Positions 31,002-43,170 of a stretch of DNA of 64,000 nucleotides are shown here, one piece after another. Source of the DNA: Marvania coccoides. Taxonomy: Eukaryota; Chlorophyta; Trebouxiophyceae; Chlorellales; Chlorellaceae. Within the stretch, counting starts at the first letter, position 1, and each line of letters begins with the position of its first letter. The notes below the pieces were generated by a model. It was not told the origin of the DNA and ran no database searches. It saw only the letters and a list, made by a program, of their open reading frames with translations. Both the position numbers and the translations under genes were made by a program. The stretch spans positions 1,798,001 to 1,862,000 of the forward strand of contig OY978099.1 of the NCBI GenBank assembly GCA_963854735.1, in the 5' to 3' direction.

Positions 31002-32152
31002 ATGAACGCCACGCGGCCTACCACATCGCGCACCCTGATCCATGGAATCAGTGGAAAGAGCGCACAGCAAATGCGACCTCGCAGGGCGATGGGTGCTCGT
31101 CCACATCCCAAATTGATTGTCAGCGCAGCTCCTCCCCACGCCACTGCCTCTTCAGGGGGCCCCAGGAGTGGGTTTCAAGCTGATTTTGCATTTATATGCT
31201 CCCCCAGACCACCTTTGGCTTCCAGCTTCTTGATGCTATACTAATTTGTGGACGCCAACGCCTCCGCCAGTGCTCTCACCATTTCCTGCTCCTTTCCTGC
31301 GCTGCAGCTTTCATGGACGAGCTGAGGGGATACGCTATGCGGCTGCATACCAGAGAACAAGCCAGGGAGGGCCAAGCCGCTGCCCCCAGGGAGCAGAAGC
31401 CGGTGGGTTTAAAATGAAGAAGCGAAGCCACATATATGCATCTTCTTACTGTCCACGCGCTTATAATTTTACCTTTTTTGCCCTGAATGCAGTGGGTGCC
31501 CACCAAGGAGGGCTACCTCCGTTTCCTGGTTGAGTCTAAGGCCGTCTATGAGGCGTTTGAGGGCATCATGGCAAACGGAGCCGACCCCATGTGTGAGAGA
31601 GACGGCAGAATTTATGTATAGCACTTGGTATCGAGATCGTATAAGACACACTTTAACTGCCTCTTTGCCTTATCTGACCGCGTTTTTTTCTACCCAATAT
31701 TCCTGACTGCAGACGGTGAATTTGTCAACACTGGGTTGGAGCGATCTGCTGCGCTGGAAAAGGACATCGCCTACATGGCAACCACATGGGGGCTCAAGGT
31801 GGACCCTCCTGTGCCCGGCGGCCCTGGGCACGCCTACGCCGGTTTCCTGCGCAACCTGGCTGCGGCGTCGCCCCCCGCCTTTTTGTGCCACTACTACAAC
31901 TACTACTTTGCGCACACGGCGGGAGGGCGCATGATCGGCGCACAGGTGTCAAAAGTGGCGTTGGACGGGTGGATGGGCGACTTTTACAAGTGGGATGGCG
32001 ATGTGTCGGTGCTGGTCAACGGCGTTCGGGGGCGCATCATTAGCGTCACCCAGGGGTGGAGCAGGGCGGACAAGGACTCGTGCCTCAGAGAAACCGCAAG
32101 GACATTCTCTTACAGCGGGAAGCTGCTGAAGGAGCTGGCGGGAAAGCAGTGA
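31002..32152 (+). CDS. HO1: Plastid heme oxygenase (HO1/HY1 type)
   Basis: Four exons: 31002-31167, 31308-31402, 31493-31592, 31713-32152 (801 bp, 266 aa). Residues 1-55 are basic and Ser/Ala-rich, a likely chloroplast transit peptide. The catalytic domain begins FMDELRGYAMRLHTREQA, where His69 is the proximal heme ligand. It continues with WVPTKEGYLRFLVESKAVYE, EFVNTGLERSAALEKDI, LCHYYNYYFAHTAGGRMIG (distal helix with the GGR.IG kink) and FYKWDGDVSVL, all typical of plant HO1. The enzyme opens heme to biliverdin IXalpha with ferredoxin as electron source, supplying phytochrome or phycobilin chromophores and recycling heme. All splice junctions are in phase. Confidence 0.93.
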
Positions 32153-32379
32153 GGGTGAGCACACAGGGCGGGCTGGCGGGCGGTGAGAAAAAATGCCATT
32201 TTGCTTGCTGCCATCAACTATAATCTATTTTTTTTACAAACATAAAAATAAATGAACTGGTTTTCTTTTGAATCCATTCTTTGGTTTGTTTCATTCTTTT
32301 GAAAGCAGTTGCCTGGAGCGTTTCAATTTTAATTTCATTTCAAACTTATCATAGACATTTTCGAAGTACACACATAAAT

Positions 32380-34045
32380 ATGACACAAGGCACGTTTTTA
32401 GAAGCTCTAGTGCTCAACACGTGCCAAAATTTGGCTGATCAACGGTCCGATCGCTTTGACGAGGCAAGTGAAGTGATGATCTGAAAAATGTGTATATCGC
32501 TTATTCGGATATCGAGAAAAATGCTAGTCCGTGTATTTGTAAAATGAGCAGGGTGTGCGCCAGGCAGCTGCCTTGGTCGGATTGCTGCAGCAGGCGTCGG
32601 CGGCAGCCGACCACGCCATGTGCCAGCGTTTGAGCGATGCTGCCCTCACCTGCATCAGCAGTGCCATGCTCGCCAAGCAGCGTGCAGATGGCGATTCTGC
32701 GCCTAGGCAGCGAGTGCTGCGTCTCGTTTCGGAGATCCTGGCCCAGACTTTAGTGCACGGCAAAACACTGCCAGCGTGGCTTCGCTGCCATGCCCAAGCA
32801 CAGCGCGAAGACCTTCTGGCGCCGGAAGCAGCACCTTCCGATGTAGAATTGCAGCGTCTGGCGGTTCGGCAGCTCGTGCAGCTGCAGGGTTGCGGCTTTG
32901 CGGGGTGGAGCAAGGCAAGAGACTCAGCGTGCATAGCGATGCAGGACCAGAGGCCCGAGGAAGATACGAATTCTAGCGGACCTTTGAATTCCATGATTCA
33001 CATGGTGGCTGGGCAGCAGACGGTCGATCCCGTCACTGGCGAGTTGAATGCGATTCTGGAGAACTGTGCACCAATTTTTGGCGGCATGGACAGTTTGTTA
33101 GCGCAGGGCAATCTATCTACAGCGCACCACGAGAAATCGTTGCAAGACTACTTCACGCTAAGACCCCAGGTGCGTGTGAAACGCGGGATGCTTGGCGCCA
33201 TGCATATTTTTTTTGTGCAGCTATATAATTCACCAAGTAGTGATGTTTGTACTTGGCAGGCCATGTTCGACGTGCTGCGCGAGATATTGTGCGCTGCTGC
33301 TGCATCAGCACCTTTTCAACTTCCAAAGTTAAACGGCACTCCCACCATACGTCAGCTCATCGCATCCCAGCCCCTGTGGGCATCAAGCATTTCTGCCATT
33401 GCCCAGAGCCCTGCCCTGCACGTCACGGCACGCAGCACCCTGCAATCGTGGCTAGCTGCCAGTGGCAACATGGCAGTTTGGCGCCTTCACTGGGAGCTGT
33501 TCTCCATCGCTGCTGCCTCCCCGTCACCACAGCATGCATTGCAGCTTGCGCCTACTGTGCTCCAGCTTTATCCAGGCTGGCTGCGGTGCGCAGCCCGTCT
33601 GTTGCACGGGGCGAGGGAGACTTCCAACTCCGAGAATGTCCCCAATTTGGCCGACCTTGAGGCTGCGCTGGGAGAGGTGCGGCGTGCGGCGGTGGTTGGA
33701 AGGCAAAGCGGAACAGAAGGATTGCGCTCCAATGCGGATGCAGCTGAAGAGGAGGTGTGGGCGCTGCTGCTGGATGTCCCTTCAGCGTTGCATGTGGCCC
33801 TGAGCCGCGTCCCATGGGCTGCATTTGGCGATCATTTGGAGAGCGAGCATGGCGGTGATGTGGCCCTCAGCAGCGAACCTGCGCCGGCTGCAGCAGCTGA
33901 ATGGCTGGCCGCGGTGATGTGGCCCTTTAGCGAAGCTCACCAGCGCATGGCTGCCAAAGTGCTGCAGCTGCAGCTCGAGGGGCGCTCAGATGCGGCGGGA
34001 GCAGTGGTGCTGACGATGCGGCGATGGCAGGCCGAGTGGGCATGA
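32380..34045 (+). CDS. Unrecognised helical protein, 495 aa
   Basis: Three exons: 32380-32463, 32552-33169, 33260-34045. The first intron uses a GC donor (GAG/GCAAGT). The second (33170-33259, 90 bp, GTGCGT...GGCAG) is a multiple of three and stop-free, so it could also be retained. The protein is rich in Ala, Leu and Gln and built of short amphipathic helices (ARM/HEAT-like appearance), for example RQRVLRLVSEILAQTL, AMFDVLREILCAAAAS, LQLAPTVLQLYPGWLRCAAR. No catalytic motif or targeting signal is seen. Family not recognised; a scaffold or adaptor role would fit the fold but is a guess. Confidence 0.65.
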
Positions 34046-34219
34046 TATAGAGGGGGGAAATCGAGCAGGAAAACGCGTTTACAAGTAATATAAGTAAAGA
34101 AACAAATGGAAAATTTTTATTGGCACATGCATTTAGTAACGAATATACAATGTCATGAGAATACACGAGATTCATTATTTTTATACAGTAGGTCCATCCT
34201 GCTAACCCAAGCCATTAAA

Positions 34220-34696
34220 TTACGAGGGCGTGGCCCCTGGTCGAGCTACTTCTGTCTCTGCCTGTTTGAACTCCCAGTTCCTTCTGCAGAAAGGGCATTT
34301 CTGCTCTGGCTGTGACGACAGCCACCTGCAAAGCAACAACAGCCAGGTGCGTTAGTTTCGCAGTCGCATAGCCCGCAAAACAGAGTTTATCAAAAGATCT
34401 ATTAATATCCAATACCCCCGTCTCCTCACTTGTTGATGCACTGGATGTGGAAGGCGTGGGAGCAAACGCCCCACACCACGGGAGCATCGTCACCAGGAAA
34501 TTTGGCCTCAGGGGGGTTTCCGTCGAACGGGGAGCGACAGATGCCACATACATCGTCCCCTGGAGACAATAATGTGGGTTGTATTGTTATTTTCGAGTGG
34601 GAGCTTTGAGAGAGCAAGCAACTAAATTAACTTGCCTGCATTCCACGTCCAGTTGGCTACGCCATGCCAGTGGTTTATCTTCACCTTGAATCCCAT
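34220..34696 (-). CDS. APC11: APC11, RING-H2 subunit of the anaphase-promoting complex
   Basis: Three exons on the minus strand: 34636-34696, 34430-34559, 34220-34325 (297 bp, 98 aa). The order and spacing follow APC11 throughout: MGFKVKINHWHGVANWTWNA, DDVCGICRSPFDG, FPGDDAPVVWGVCSHAFHI, QCINKWLSSQPEQKCPFC, RRNWEF. The full set of RING-H2 Cys/His ligands is present. APC11 pairs with APC2 to recruit E2 enzymes and ubiquitinate cyclins and securin. The first intron has a GC donor (CAG/GCAAGT). A 13-residue C-terminal tail extends beyond the usual end. Confidence 0.93.
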
Positions 34697-35098
34697 CACG
34701 TTCACCGCCCGCTTTGCCAAAATGGTTTTGAAAAGAGAGAGGAAGTCGATATAAAAAAAGGGGATCAGTTGAAAAGACTGCTGGGCTTTCTGAGTAGCTG
34801 ACTGCAGGTTTTGAAGGATGCGAAAAAAACTACAAACATAATTATTCGCTTTTCAGCAAACGAGAATGAAGTTAAAAAATGCTTCGATTATTTCCATCGT
34901 CTGCCTCTCGCCCTTTTTAGTTTAAACACAAATTAGAATTCTAAATTTAATGGTCTTCCTGATCCTTTCACGCTTCGCAACCGCCCAGCATTGAGGGAGA
35001 AAAACTGATTTGATCACTGAAAAATAATAATCTTTTCAGTCGCCTTTTGCACGTAACTCTGCCCTTTTGCTGCCACCGTACACCGAAACCACGCCACA
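34697..35098. promoter_or_regulatory. Divergent promoter region of APC11 and SKI8
   Basis: The 402-bp gap between two divergent start codons holds both promoters. AT-rich; no specific element recognised. Confidence 0.4.
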
Positions 35099-36134
35099 AT
35101 GCGGCTGAGCCTACTTCAAAAGGTGGAGAATGCGCATGAAGATTCAGTGTGGACCGTTGCTTGGGCTGCAGGCAGCAACCGGCTGATCACCGGGTCGGTA
35201 GACGAAACGGTGAAAATTTGGCAGGAACAGGAGGACACGCTGAAAGAGGCGTATAAATTCGTGAGTGGCTGACGTTTCAACTTTGCTTCCTCATTAATTT
35301 GCACCACCACTGCCACCGCTCATTGCTTTCTTCGCATTCTGCTGTTTCTTGCAGCATGACGTCTCTTTGGGCGCTGTGAGCGTGGCCGTCGATGCCACTG
35401 GCTCTTATGGCGCCGTGTGCAGCCTTGACAGCGCCGTCAGCGTGTGGGACATGACCACCCTGCAAAGAGCGTTCCAGCTGGATCAGCCGCCCTCAGAGGC
35501 GTGGGGCATCGCATTTATGCCACGCTCTTCGGCCACCGACCCGGTGGTGCTGGCTCTGGCCGGCGGCAGCTCCAACCGCGTGCGTGTGTGGAATGCCAGC
35601 GCAGGGAAGGAGGTCATCGCCGCAGACATGCCGGCCAACCAAGACAAGCTGCAGCGCAGGGAACGATTCGTGCTCAGTGTGGCGGTATCCCCCGACGGGC
35701 GCCGCATTGCTGCGGGCGCTATGGACGGCGCCGTTGCCGTGTTCGACTCCTCCACCGGCCAGCTGGTTCACCGCCTGGACGGCCATTTCAAACCAGTGAG
35801 GGGGCTCACGTTCACACCAGACGGCAAGCACCTGCTGACGGCGTGCGACGACATGCACGTGGGGATGTACGACGTCGAGGGCGGCGCCCTGGTCGACTCT
35901 TTCTCCGGGCACGAGTCTTGGGCGGTGACGGTGGCCGCCCACCCAGACGGCTCTGCCTGCGTCACTGGCGGGGCTGACGGCAAAGTGAAGCTGTGGGACC
36001 TGGGCACCAGGACGTGCGTGCAGACCCTGAGCGACCACAGCGACCAGGTGTGGGGCGTGGCGTGGCGGGGGGACGGCAGCCGCGTGGCCTCGGTGTCTGA
36101 CGACCGCAGCGTCTGCCTGTTTGACTTTGCGTGA
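35099..36134 (+). CDS. SKI8: SKI8/WDR61/VIP3-type WD40 protein
   Basis: Two exons: 35099-35260 and 35355-36134 (942 bp, 313 aa). Seven WD40 blades fill the protein: the first is AHEDSVWTVAWAAGSNRLIT with GSVDETVKIW, and later blades include GHESWAVTVAAHPDGSACVT with GGADGKVKLWDL and DHSDQVWGVAWRGDG with VSDDRSVCLFDF. This length and blade pattern match WDR61/Ski8, a subunit of both the SKI complex (cytoplasmic 3'-5' mRNA decay with the exosome) and the PAF1 complex in transcription elongation; the plant form is VIP3. Other small WD40 proteins are possible but the ends fit Ski8 best. Confidence 0.85.
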
Positions 36135-36714
36135 TTTACTAAAGAAGCTGAAATTGTAAAAGTGAGACCTAGAAGGGCTGATGCAACGAAACAATAATGA
36201 TAACGAAAAAAACTTCACTGCCAAGCGCGCCAAAGCGCTTAGAACGCACCCGATATCTACATGGTCAATGATGATGCCGTCCTCTGCGTGGTTGATGATG
36301 AACTCTTCTTGGGGCTAGCGCGGAGGCGGTGACAAAGCAGTCAAATTCAAATTCGCTTGACCATGAAGAACCAAGGAATAATCTGCGGTTTTATTATTAC
36401 ATTTGAAAGAGAAGATTGCTGTAGTGCTGTTGGAGACAATCATACAAAACATAGTAGGGCATCAACAACGATGATAATCTCTGTGCCGGCAAATGTTTTC
36501 CCTATAAAAATCCTCTCACATTGGAGGAAGAAACCCATTAGCATGGGAGGCAATTATGAATTAAAAGCATAAGTCTGTCTTCGAAAAGTAGAAGGGAAAA
36601 ATATTATATATGAAGAAGCATTCAGAAAGAAGTTTTGCAGGGTTCGTGGGAGGAGAGATTCAGTTTTTTTTGTCAAAGGAAAGGAAAATTGCAATTCACA
36701 CGGCATCGTTTAAT
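36135..36714. other. Convergent intergenic region
   Basis: No gene seen; the 3' ends of SKI8 (plus) and arginine decarboxylase (minus) face each other. AT-rich, with an open frame at 36610-36924 running into the decarboxylase exon that is not supported. Confidence 0.3.
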
Positions 36715-39439
36715 TTAACAAAGGGTGTTCAGCATGTACGTGTAACCCTGCATTCTGCGGGTCACGCACTCGATAGCGGCCTCTGCCTGAGCTGGCTCCA
36801 AGCGCTGGGCAGCCACCGCAGTCGCTGCCATGTTGTGCAAGCTGCGCATCATGCTCTGCCCGTCGTGACCAGCACGGGAAAGAACCGTCTCTACGTTCTC
36901 CCCTGCTTGCATCCTCTCCACTAAAAATGTCTCTGCTGCGGCAGAGGTGGCGATGGTTGTTTCAGCGGGCGCCTCTGCCGCGGCATCACTGCACATGCTC
37001 GTAGCGGAAGCCACTTCGGGGATAGTGGAGCGGCGCAGACGCACTGTTGCTGCATTGAGCGAGCCAAACATGTTGTGGCTACAGCCCATAGTCTCTTGGT
37101 AGACCCCGGTGAGGAACATCGCCAGACGGTACGGCTCAGCGGGGCGGGGGCGGTGCAGGGGGAGAGAGCGCAGGGGAGGGCCGCCGTTGGGGTTGATAAA
37201 TGTGTCAATTTTACCGTCAGAGTCGCACGTGAGGTCCGCCAGCACCGCCTGCACCTCTGGTTCTTCGTCCAATCTCGACAGCGGCACAATGGGGAACACC
37301 TGCCCAATGGCCCAGCAGTCGATCGCTGACTTGAACACGCTCAGGTTGACGTGAAGGGCGCGCACTGCCGGGGGCTTCTCAGACGCGAGTGCCGTCCTTG
37401 CTTTTGCGCCCACAGCTTCTGCCAACTCGTCCACCTCTGCACGCTCCTGCAGCGATACCAGACCCACCTTGAAGGCTCTCAGTGCTGCATCTTTGAAGTA
37501 GGCAGCGTCCCTGAGGGCAGAGCGTACGGTGGGCGGCGATAGCCCCATCTCACTCAGCACCCGCCTCATTGCTTCCAGCAGAAAAGCAGCATTGACGCTG
37601 GAGGGGGAGGACTGGGTAGCGGTGACGGCGGTGGCCCCGGGGGAAGGAGAGGTAGGCGTGGCCAGCGAGAAGCGCAGCAGGGGGCTCTGCAGCGTGGCTG
37701 CAGCTGCAGGCGGTGGCTGAACAAATGAGCTGGAGCACGAGTTGCTGCTGTTGCCGTCCGAAGCCTCCGAGTCGTGGCTGTTCTGCTGCTCATGAGCGTT
37801 GCCCAGCACATCAAACACGACCACCGCATGGTGAGATGCCAGCGCTCGTCCGCTCTCGGAAATGAGGGTGGGAGGTGCAACGCCGCGCTGAGCACAGGCC
37901 TCCCCCACGGTGCTCACCACAGCCCCCGCGTACTCGCTGAGCCCGTACCCCCTTGACGTGTGTCCATCTGAAGCTGAGCCATCGTAGTCAATGGCCAGGC
38001 CACCGCCAACGTCAAGGAAACGCAGCCCAGTTGTGCCCAGCTGCAGCGAGACGGTTTCGAAATATTCGGCCAGTTTTCAGTGTATTTAGTTCTAATAAAT
38101 GTATTTAGCTTTTGCCCTTACCTTTGCCAGCTCGGCGTACAGCGCCGCCCCCTCTGCCAGCGCGTCCCTGACCTCCGCCAGCGCAGACATCTGGGACCCG
38201 ACGTGGAAGTGAAGCAGCTCCAGGCGGGGGAGGAGGCCGGCGGTGCACAGGGTGGCCATCGCTCGGATGATTTGCCGCGGCGCGAGGCCAAACTTTGCTG
38301 CCTCTCCTGACGTTGATCCCCAGTGGCCTTCGTGGACGGTGCCGAGCTTGGCGCGGATGCCCAGGGTGGCTGGGCTGCCGGGTACCTGGAGAGCCGCTCT
38401 TACCGCCAGTTCCACCTCCTCTGGCTGCTCCATGACGATGATCACATGGGGGCCCAGCTGGGCGCAGCGCATGGCCTGCAATGTATCAAAAATAAAAAGG
38501 GGGAATGGATGAAACATTGAAAATAACAAAATGAGGGAAGTGCATGTCAACACACCAGCTCCATGTACTCTGCGTCCTTGTAGCCGTTGCATACCAGCAG
38601 CGTGTCAGCTGCGTCTACCTCTGCCAGCACAGCAGCGGCCAGCACCAGCTCAGCCTTGCTGCCCACCTCAAGACCGAAGCCGTGGGAGCGCCCAAACTCC
38701 ACCATGGCCGCCACCACGTCCCGTTCGTGGTTGCATTTGACAGGGAACACGCCGCGGAAGCCCGCAGGATATCCGCTGTGGCGGATGACAGAAGAAAAAG
38801 CAGCCTGCGCGCAAGTAGGCGCGTCAATTTTTAGGAAGAAAGTGTAACGGTGCGTCCCAGTTAATTTTATCTACAGCTCTAAACATACGTTCAGCCTGTC
38901 AACACGGTCGCCCAATATGTCGGGGAAGCGCAGCACAAGGGGGGTGCGCAGCCCAGCTGCCTCGAGCTGGTTGACCAAATTGTGGAGGTCCAGGGATGGA
39001 CCCACCTCTGCGGGGGCACAAACAACACAACGTTGAGTCAGACTGTTATTTTTTTTGCGTGGCCGCCTCTCGCTGAATAGCTCCGCAACTCACCTCCACG
39101 CGGCTTCACCGCCAGGTGGCCCTCCTTGGCGACCTCAAAGTAGCCCTCGGACCATCCAGGCACGTTGTAGAGCGCGGCCGAGTCGTGGGATGTCCACGCG
39201 GCTGGGGATGGAGGGTACCGAATGGCCTCGAGCGATGCCTCAGAAGGGGGGCCCCAGTGGACGCGTCCAGGCTCCTCCAAACGGGCAGCCTTGGCGATGT
39301 TTCCCTCCTCCGAGACGCTGCTGTCGGCCGAGACCGAAATCGCCTCGTCTGGCTCGCCGGCTAAAACGTTGACTTTCACATCTTTGAATTGGCCAGTTTT
39401 GTGACCAAAGGCCCAAGGAGTTTTAGAGACTGCGGCCAT
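36715..39439 (-). CDS. ADC: Biosynthetic arginine decarboxylase (SpeA/plant ADC type)
   Basis: Five exons on the minus strand: 39094-39439, 38889-39007, 38556-38804, 38122-38475, 36715-38040 (2394 bp, 797 aa). It is a fold-III PLP enzyme of group IV. GVFPVKCNHERDVVAAMVEF contains the Schiff-base lysine (VKCN), and HFHVGSQMSAL, FLDVGGGLAIDYDGS and LISESGRALASHHAV are the HVGSQ, GGGLGIDYDG and ESGRA blocks of plant and bacterial ADC. Arginine is converted to agmatine, the first step of one route to putrescine. The fifth exon begins at CTG GGC after a CGCTGCAG acceptor, joining AELAK to LGTTG exactly as in plant ADC. A Ser/Gln-rich low-complexity insert lies after the ESGRA block. Confidence 0.92.
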
Positions 39440-40358
39440 CAAGAGGGGGAAGCCCTCTAACTACACTATATTTCCAGAAAACTGACACCACCACGCCGCG
39501 TGTGAAGGGAAAGCGGCTGGCCAGAACACGCGTTTTAAAAGGGCGGGTGCATGCATCACGTGGCAGTTTTGAAATTCGGTTGCTGCCGTCCTTTAAAATG
39601 GCGCTATTCTATAATGTAAACAAAATCTAAAATAATCCAGAAACCAGGTCTCGAGAGACAGCGGGAAACCGAAATTGTTTTTTGTATTTTCGAAAGATGA
39701 GGTGTGAGATTCAAACCGGCGAAGCTGAAGTTTTCAAGACGGCCATGGGAGCTTCTGATCCCGAACGGAGCAGGTTCTGGGCTTGGTCATATGAGATGTG
39801 CGGCCACCGGGTCCGAATTCTGGCCGATTGCTGCCAAGGAAAGTGCAACGCTGCCGTCCGGTGCTTAAGCTACCCACTAGAGAATCCAGAGAAAAGCAGT
39901 TGGCCCTTTAACATAAGAATGTCTCGTATGGCAGCATTGGCACCTCGCCGTAAAGGCGCACTGCAGAAATGTGCCGTCGCTGGCATCTCCGCTTTCTTGA
40001 CCCACATTGCCAAGATGCTAGGCAAGCTGAGCCACCAAGATCGAGGCTTTGCATTGAAAGTGAATATCTTTATGGTCTCGGGTCCATGGCAATGAGGGCC
40101 TGCCTTCAGCGACGGGCCATGCACAAGTTTTCGGCGAGAAGCGGCCGAAAATGACAGTAGCATCATCTTGTCCATAACGCAAGCCCTAGATTCCACTACG
40201 CGCCTCCCCTTCGTCGCATGGCACGCTGCTGCATGACCAGCTGCAGCTCACAACCACCAAAGAACTTTCCAGTTCAGCTGCTCAAACCCGAAGCTCAGCT
40301 GCTCTATCAACACAACCTTATTTATTTTTCAAGTGGTAATTGGAAGAGGAACACCAAG
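39440..40358. promoter_or_regulatory. Divergent region between arginine decarboxylase and TPI
   Basis: The 0.9-kb gap must contain both promoters. An open frame at 39697-40095 is fairly GC-rich (starts MRCEIQTGEAEVF) but shows no domain, and its end is not followed by a sensible splice. I treat it as unsupported. A single-exon small gene cannot be excluded. Confidence 0.35.
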
Positions 40359-41535
40359 ATGGGTCGCAAATTCTTTGTTGGTAGGTCGCAGATTTTAGAA
40401 CCTCCTTTTGATCTCGTCGTTGTTGTTCCCTCTCCGTTTGCTCCTTGAAGGTCTAAACCCTAGTCAACATCGTTATTTGTGCAGGTGGAAATTGGAAATG
40501 CGTACGTCAAAGCCCGCCTGGCTAGCCTTTGGGTCTCTTTGTCTTGATGCCTATTGAAATCCCTCGTTCTCTCCGACCGATTGCAACGCTTTTGCTCCCG
40601 CCTGACTTGCAGAACGGCACCAAGGCCAGCATTGACGCCCTGGTGACGCTCCTCAACGGCGCCGAGGTTCCAAGCACTGACGTCGTGGGTGGGTGTCCTG
40701 CTCAGCTCAGCCCTGTCTTTATTTCTTTTATAGGAGCATGTGCCGGGCCACGGGGTGCTGACCTGATTTCGAATCCAATCGACGCCATCTATTTCATTTT
40801 TATAGATACTCCATTTTCGAGAAATATTTACCAACTCTCCCGTTCAGCTGCCCATCTCCTTTCCCTCCCTCTCCTCCCTCTGCAGAGGTGGTGGTCTCCC
40901 CCGCCTTTGTGCACATCCCCCAGACCCTGGCCGCCCTGCGCAAGGACTTCTCCGTGTCTGCCCAGGACTGCTGGACCAAGGGCAACGGCGCGTACACGGG
41001 CGAGGTGTCGGTTGACATGTTGGTGGACATGGGGCTCAACTGGGTCATCCTGGGACACTCGGAGCGCCGCCACATCCTGCTGGAGTCGGACGAGTTCACC
41101 GCAGACAAGGTGGTGGCAGCGCTGGCCAAGGGCATGTCGGTGATCTACTGCATCGGAGAGAAGCTGGACGAGCGTGAGGCCGGCAACACCCTGGCGGTGT
41201 GCACCCGGCAAATGGAAGCACTGGCGGGCAAGCTGAAGCCCGAAGACTGGTCGCGCATCGTGGTTGCGTACGAGCCCGTGTGGGCCATCGGCACCGGCAA
41301 GGTGGCCACGCCAGAGCAGGCGCAGGAGGTGCACGCTGCGCTGAGGCAGTGGTTCGCAGACAAGGTGGGCGCAGAGACGGCGGCGGCGGTGCGCATCATC
41401 TACGGCGGGTCCGTTAACGCTGGCAACTGTCAGGACCTGGCTGGGCGCGAAGACATCGATGGCTTCCTGGTTGGCGGGGCTTCGCTCAAGGCTGAGTTTA
41501 TCGAGATTGTCAAATCTGCCACAGTCAAGGCGTAA
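40359..41535 (+). CDS. TPI: Triose-phosphate isomerase, cytosolic type
   Basis: Four exons: 40359-40380, 40485-40501, 40613-40688, 40886-41535 (765 bp, 254 aa). Exon 2 is only 17 bases. The start [19 protein letters not shown] has no transit peptide and matches cytosolic plant TPI. Catalytic residues are all visible: Lys in GNWKC, His in [10 protein letters not shown], Glu in [14 protein letters not shown], and the phosphate-binding YGGSV and GGASL loops. It interconverts dihydroxyacetone phosphate and glyceraldehyde-3-phosphate in glycolysis. The third donor was set at 40688/40689 because this alone gives STDVVEVVVSP, the sequence found in plant TPI. Confidence 0.96.
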
Positions 41536-41757
41536 ATGAATGATGGGTAGCTGCAGCTGCTTCTGCTGATTATTAGCCGCAGTACGAAAAAGATAGCTTT
41601 CTATTATATATACAATTTTGCCGCTACCTTCCCTCTAGAGATCTCTAATAAGAATGATATTTCTTATTGCGTGCGGAAAGTGTTAAATTCGAGCAAAAGA
41701 AGAAAAAAAATGTAAATTTCTGGGAATAATACGTGGGGCTGCAAGAAAACTGCAATC

Positions 41758-41775
41758 GGGGGGGGGGGGGGGGGG
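41758..41775. repeat. 18-base G run
   Basis: An uninterrupted poly-G tract just downstream of NDUFA5 (which reads on the minus strand), followed by A and four more G. Its length may vary or be misassembled. Confidence 0.9.
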
Positions 41776-41806
41776 AGGGGTGTCGCCTTCATTTTGATTT
41801 CTTCTG

Positions 41807-42341
41807 TCACTTTGCCGCCCCCGCCGCCTCAATGTCCTTCTCCTCAACGATCTCCACCTGCGCAAGTATACATGAAATGTATTTAGTGCACCATTATTCA
41901 CTAGCCTGGTTCCATCAATACATCATGAAAGGCCCTCACCATGTGGCCCGGCGGCGCGTCCCAGGGCTTCCACTCCGCCATCTTGGGGATGAGACTCAGC
42001 TCATCCTTACACAACCGAATCTCCTGCTCCAATTGCCGACCGAACTGGGACTCTAGCGCAGCGTCGGGCAGGTCGGAGGCCACCCCCTCAAGCTTGGCCT
42101 TCACCGTTGCCTCCACGGTCCGTCTGTACTCTGCGCTCTCGGGAATGACCTTGATCGCCTCCAAAATCTCGTTCAACTTTTCGCTGAGGTGTTCGCGAGC
42201 CTCTTCATCCACTGGAAGCCCCACGATGCCGGTCGTGGCCTTGCTAAATCCTCGCTGTGACGCAATCGATGCTGCTGCTGCCGCCGAAGATGCCTGCCAC
42301 CGAAGCCCAGCCCCCAGTGTTTTGCTGAGGAGCTTCTGCAT
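41807..42341 (-). CDS. NDUFA5: NDUFA5/B13-type subunit of mitochondrial complex I
   Basis: Two exons on the minus strand: 41940-42341 and 41807-41854 (450 bp, 149 aa). The first 35 residues are Ser/Ala/Arg-rich without acidic residues, a mitochondrial presequence. The body follows the ETC complex I subunit A5 family: TTGIVGLPVDEEAREHLSEK, ILEAIKVIPESAEYRRTVEA, LCKDELSLIPKMAEWKPWDA, PPGHMVEIVEE. NDUFA5 is an accessory subunit on the hydrophilic arm. The second exon is just 16 codons. Confidence 0.9.
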
Positions 42342-42717
42342 TTTTTCCTCCTATTATGCGATGGGTTATCAAGTTGAAAAATATATGGCAGGGCAAAAGT
42401 AGATTATTCTTTTAAAAAAAAGTTCGGTCCGGCTTTCCGGGATGGGAACGAACACAATTCGATGAAAATTGCTGCTGGACAGATGCAGGCGGAGACATGG
42501 AGCTCAACGAGTAACGAAGAAGAAAATAATTTGTTCATCGTTTTCAATCGGTGGGCGAGCTGATTTTTGTTCACACAAACGTCAGCTTCTTTATAAAAAA
42601 ATTTAAACACATTCATAAAGCTGCCCGACATTTGGAATTTGTGATAAAAAGCTGCTGCGGGAAGAATACAAACCAGAAGAATTAGCAACGGATTAGAGAG
42701 ATTGTCCTTTCAGCCCG
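42342..42717. other. Divergent intergenic region
   Basis: Between the starts of NDUFA5 (minus) and the small coiled-coil gene (plus). No gene or defined element seen. Confidence 0.3.
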
Positions 42718-43170
42718 ATGGACGAACGCCGCGCGAGCTCTGACGCCACGATGTGGCATTCATTAGATATGGGCGACGTCCAGGTAATTGAAATTGCATG
42801 CCACCACTATTTGCACGTTGGTGAAGGTTGAACAAATTAAACGACCATTCTCCTCCCCCCTCTTTGTGTCCAGAGCCTGTCATTTGAGCATCAAGCGCTT
42901 GTAGCAAAAGTCAAGGCCATGCGAAACGAGCTGGTGGAGTGGCGCGCGACTGCGGCAGGCAAGGCCTCGAGTTTTTCCGCCGGGGTGAAAGAAGTGGAGG
43001 GCGAGCTGCAGCAGGAGATGAGTCAACTTTTTTTGGAGGTGACGGACATGTCGACACGAGTGAGGGCAGCTGTTAGCGCGGCGTCATACGGGGCACACGG
43101 GCGCCATTCCATTTCCAGCGGTGTTTCGGAGGCAGCGACGAAGTCGGGAGAGCAGAGAGGGGCTATTTGA
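42718..43170 (+). CDS. Small helical protein of unknown function, 120 aa
   Basis: Two exons: 42718-42783 and 42874-43170 (363 bp). A Ser-rich start is followed by a central helical stretch with heptad character (FEHQALVAKVKAMRNELVEW, then GVKEVEGELQQEMSQLFLEV) and a Ser/Gly tail. The size and central coiled coil resemble small subunits of multi-protein complexes (BLOC-1- or kinetochore-like), but I can support no family. Confidence 0.5.

Noticed and set aside
39697..40095. 133-codon open frame upstream of TPI
   Set aside because: No domain and no homologue recognised, and it lies in a divergent promoter region; could be real but not supported.
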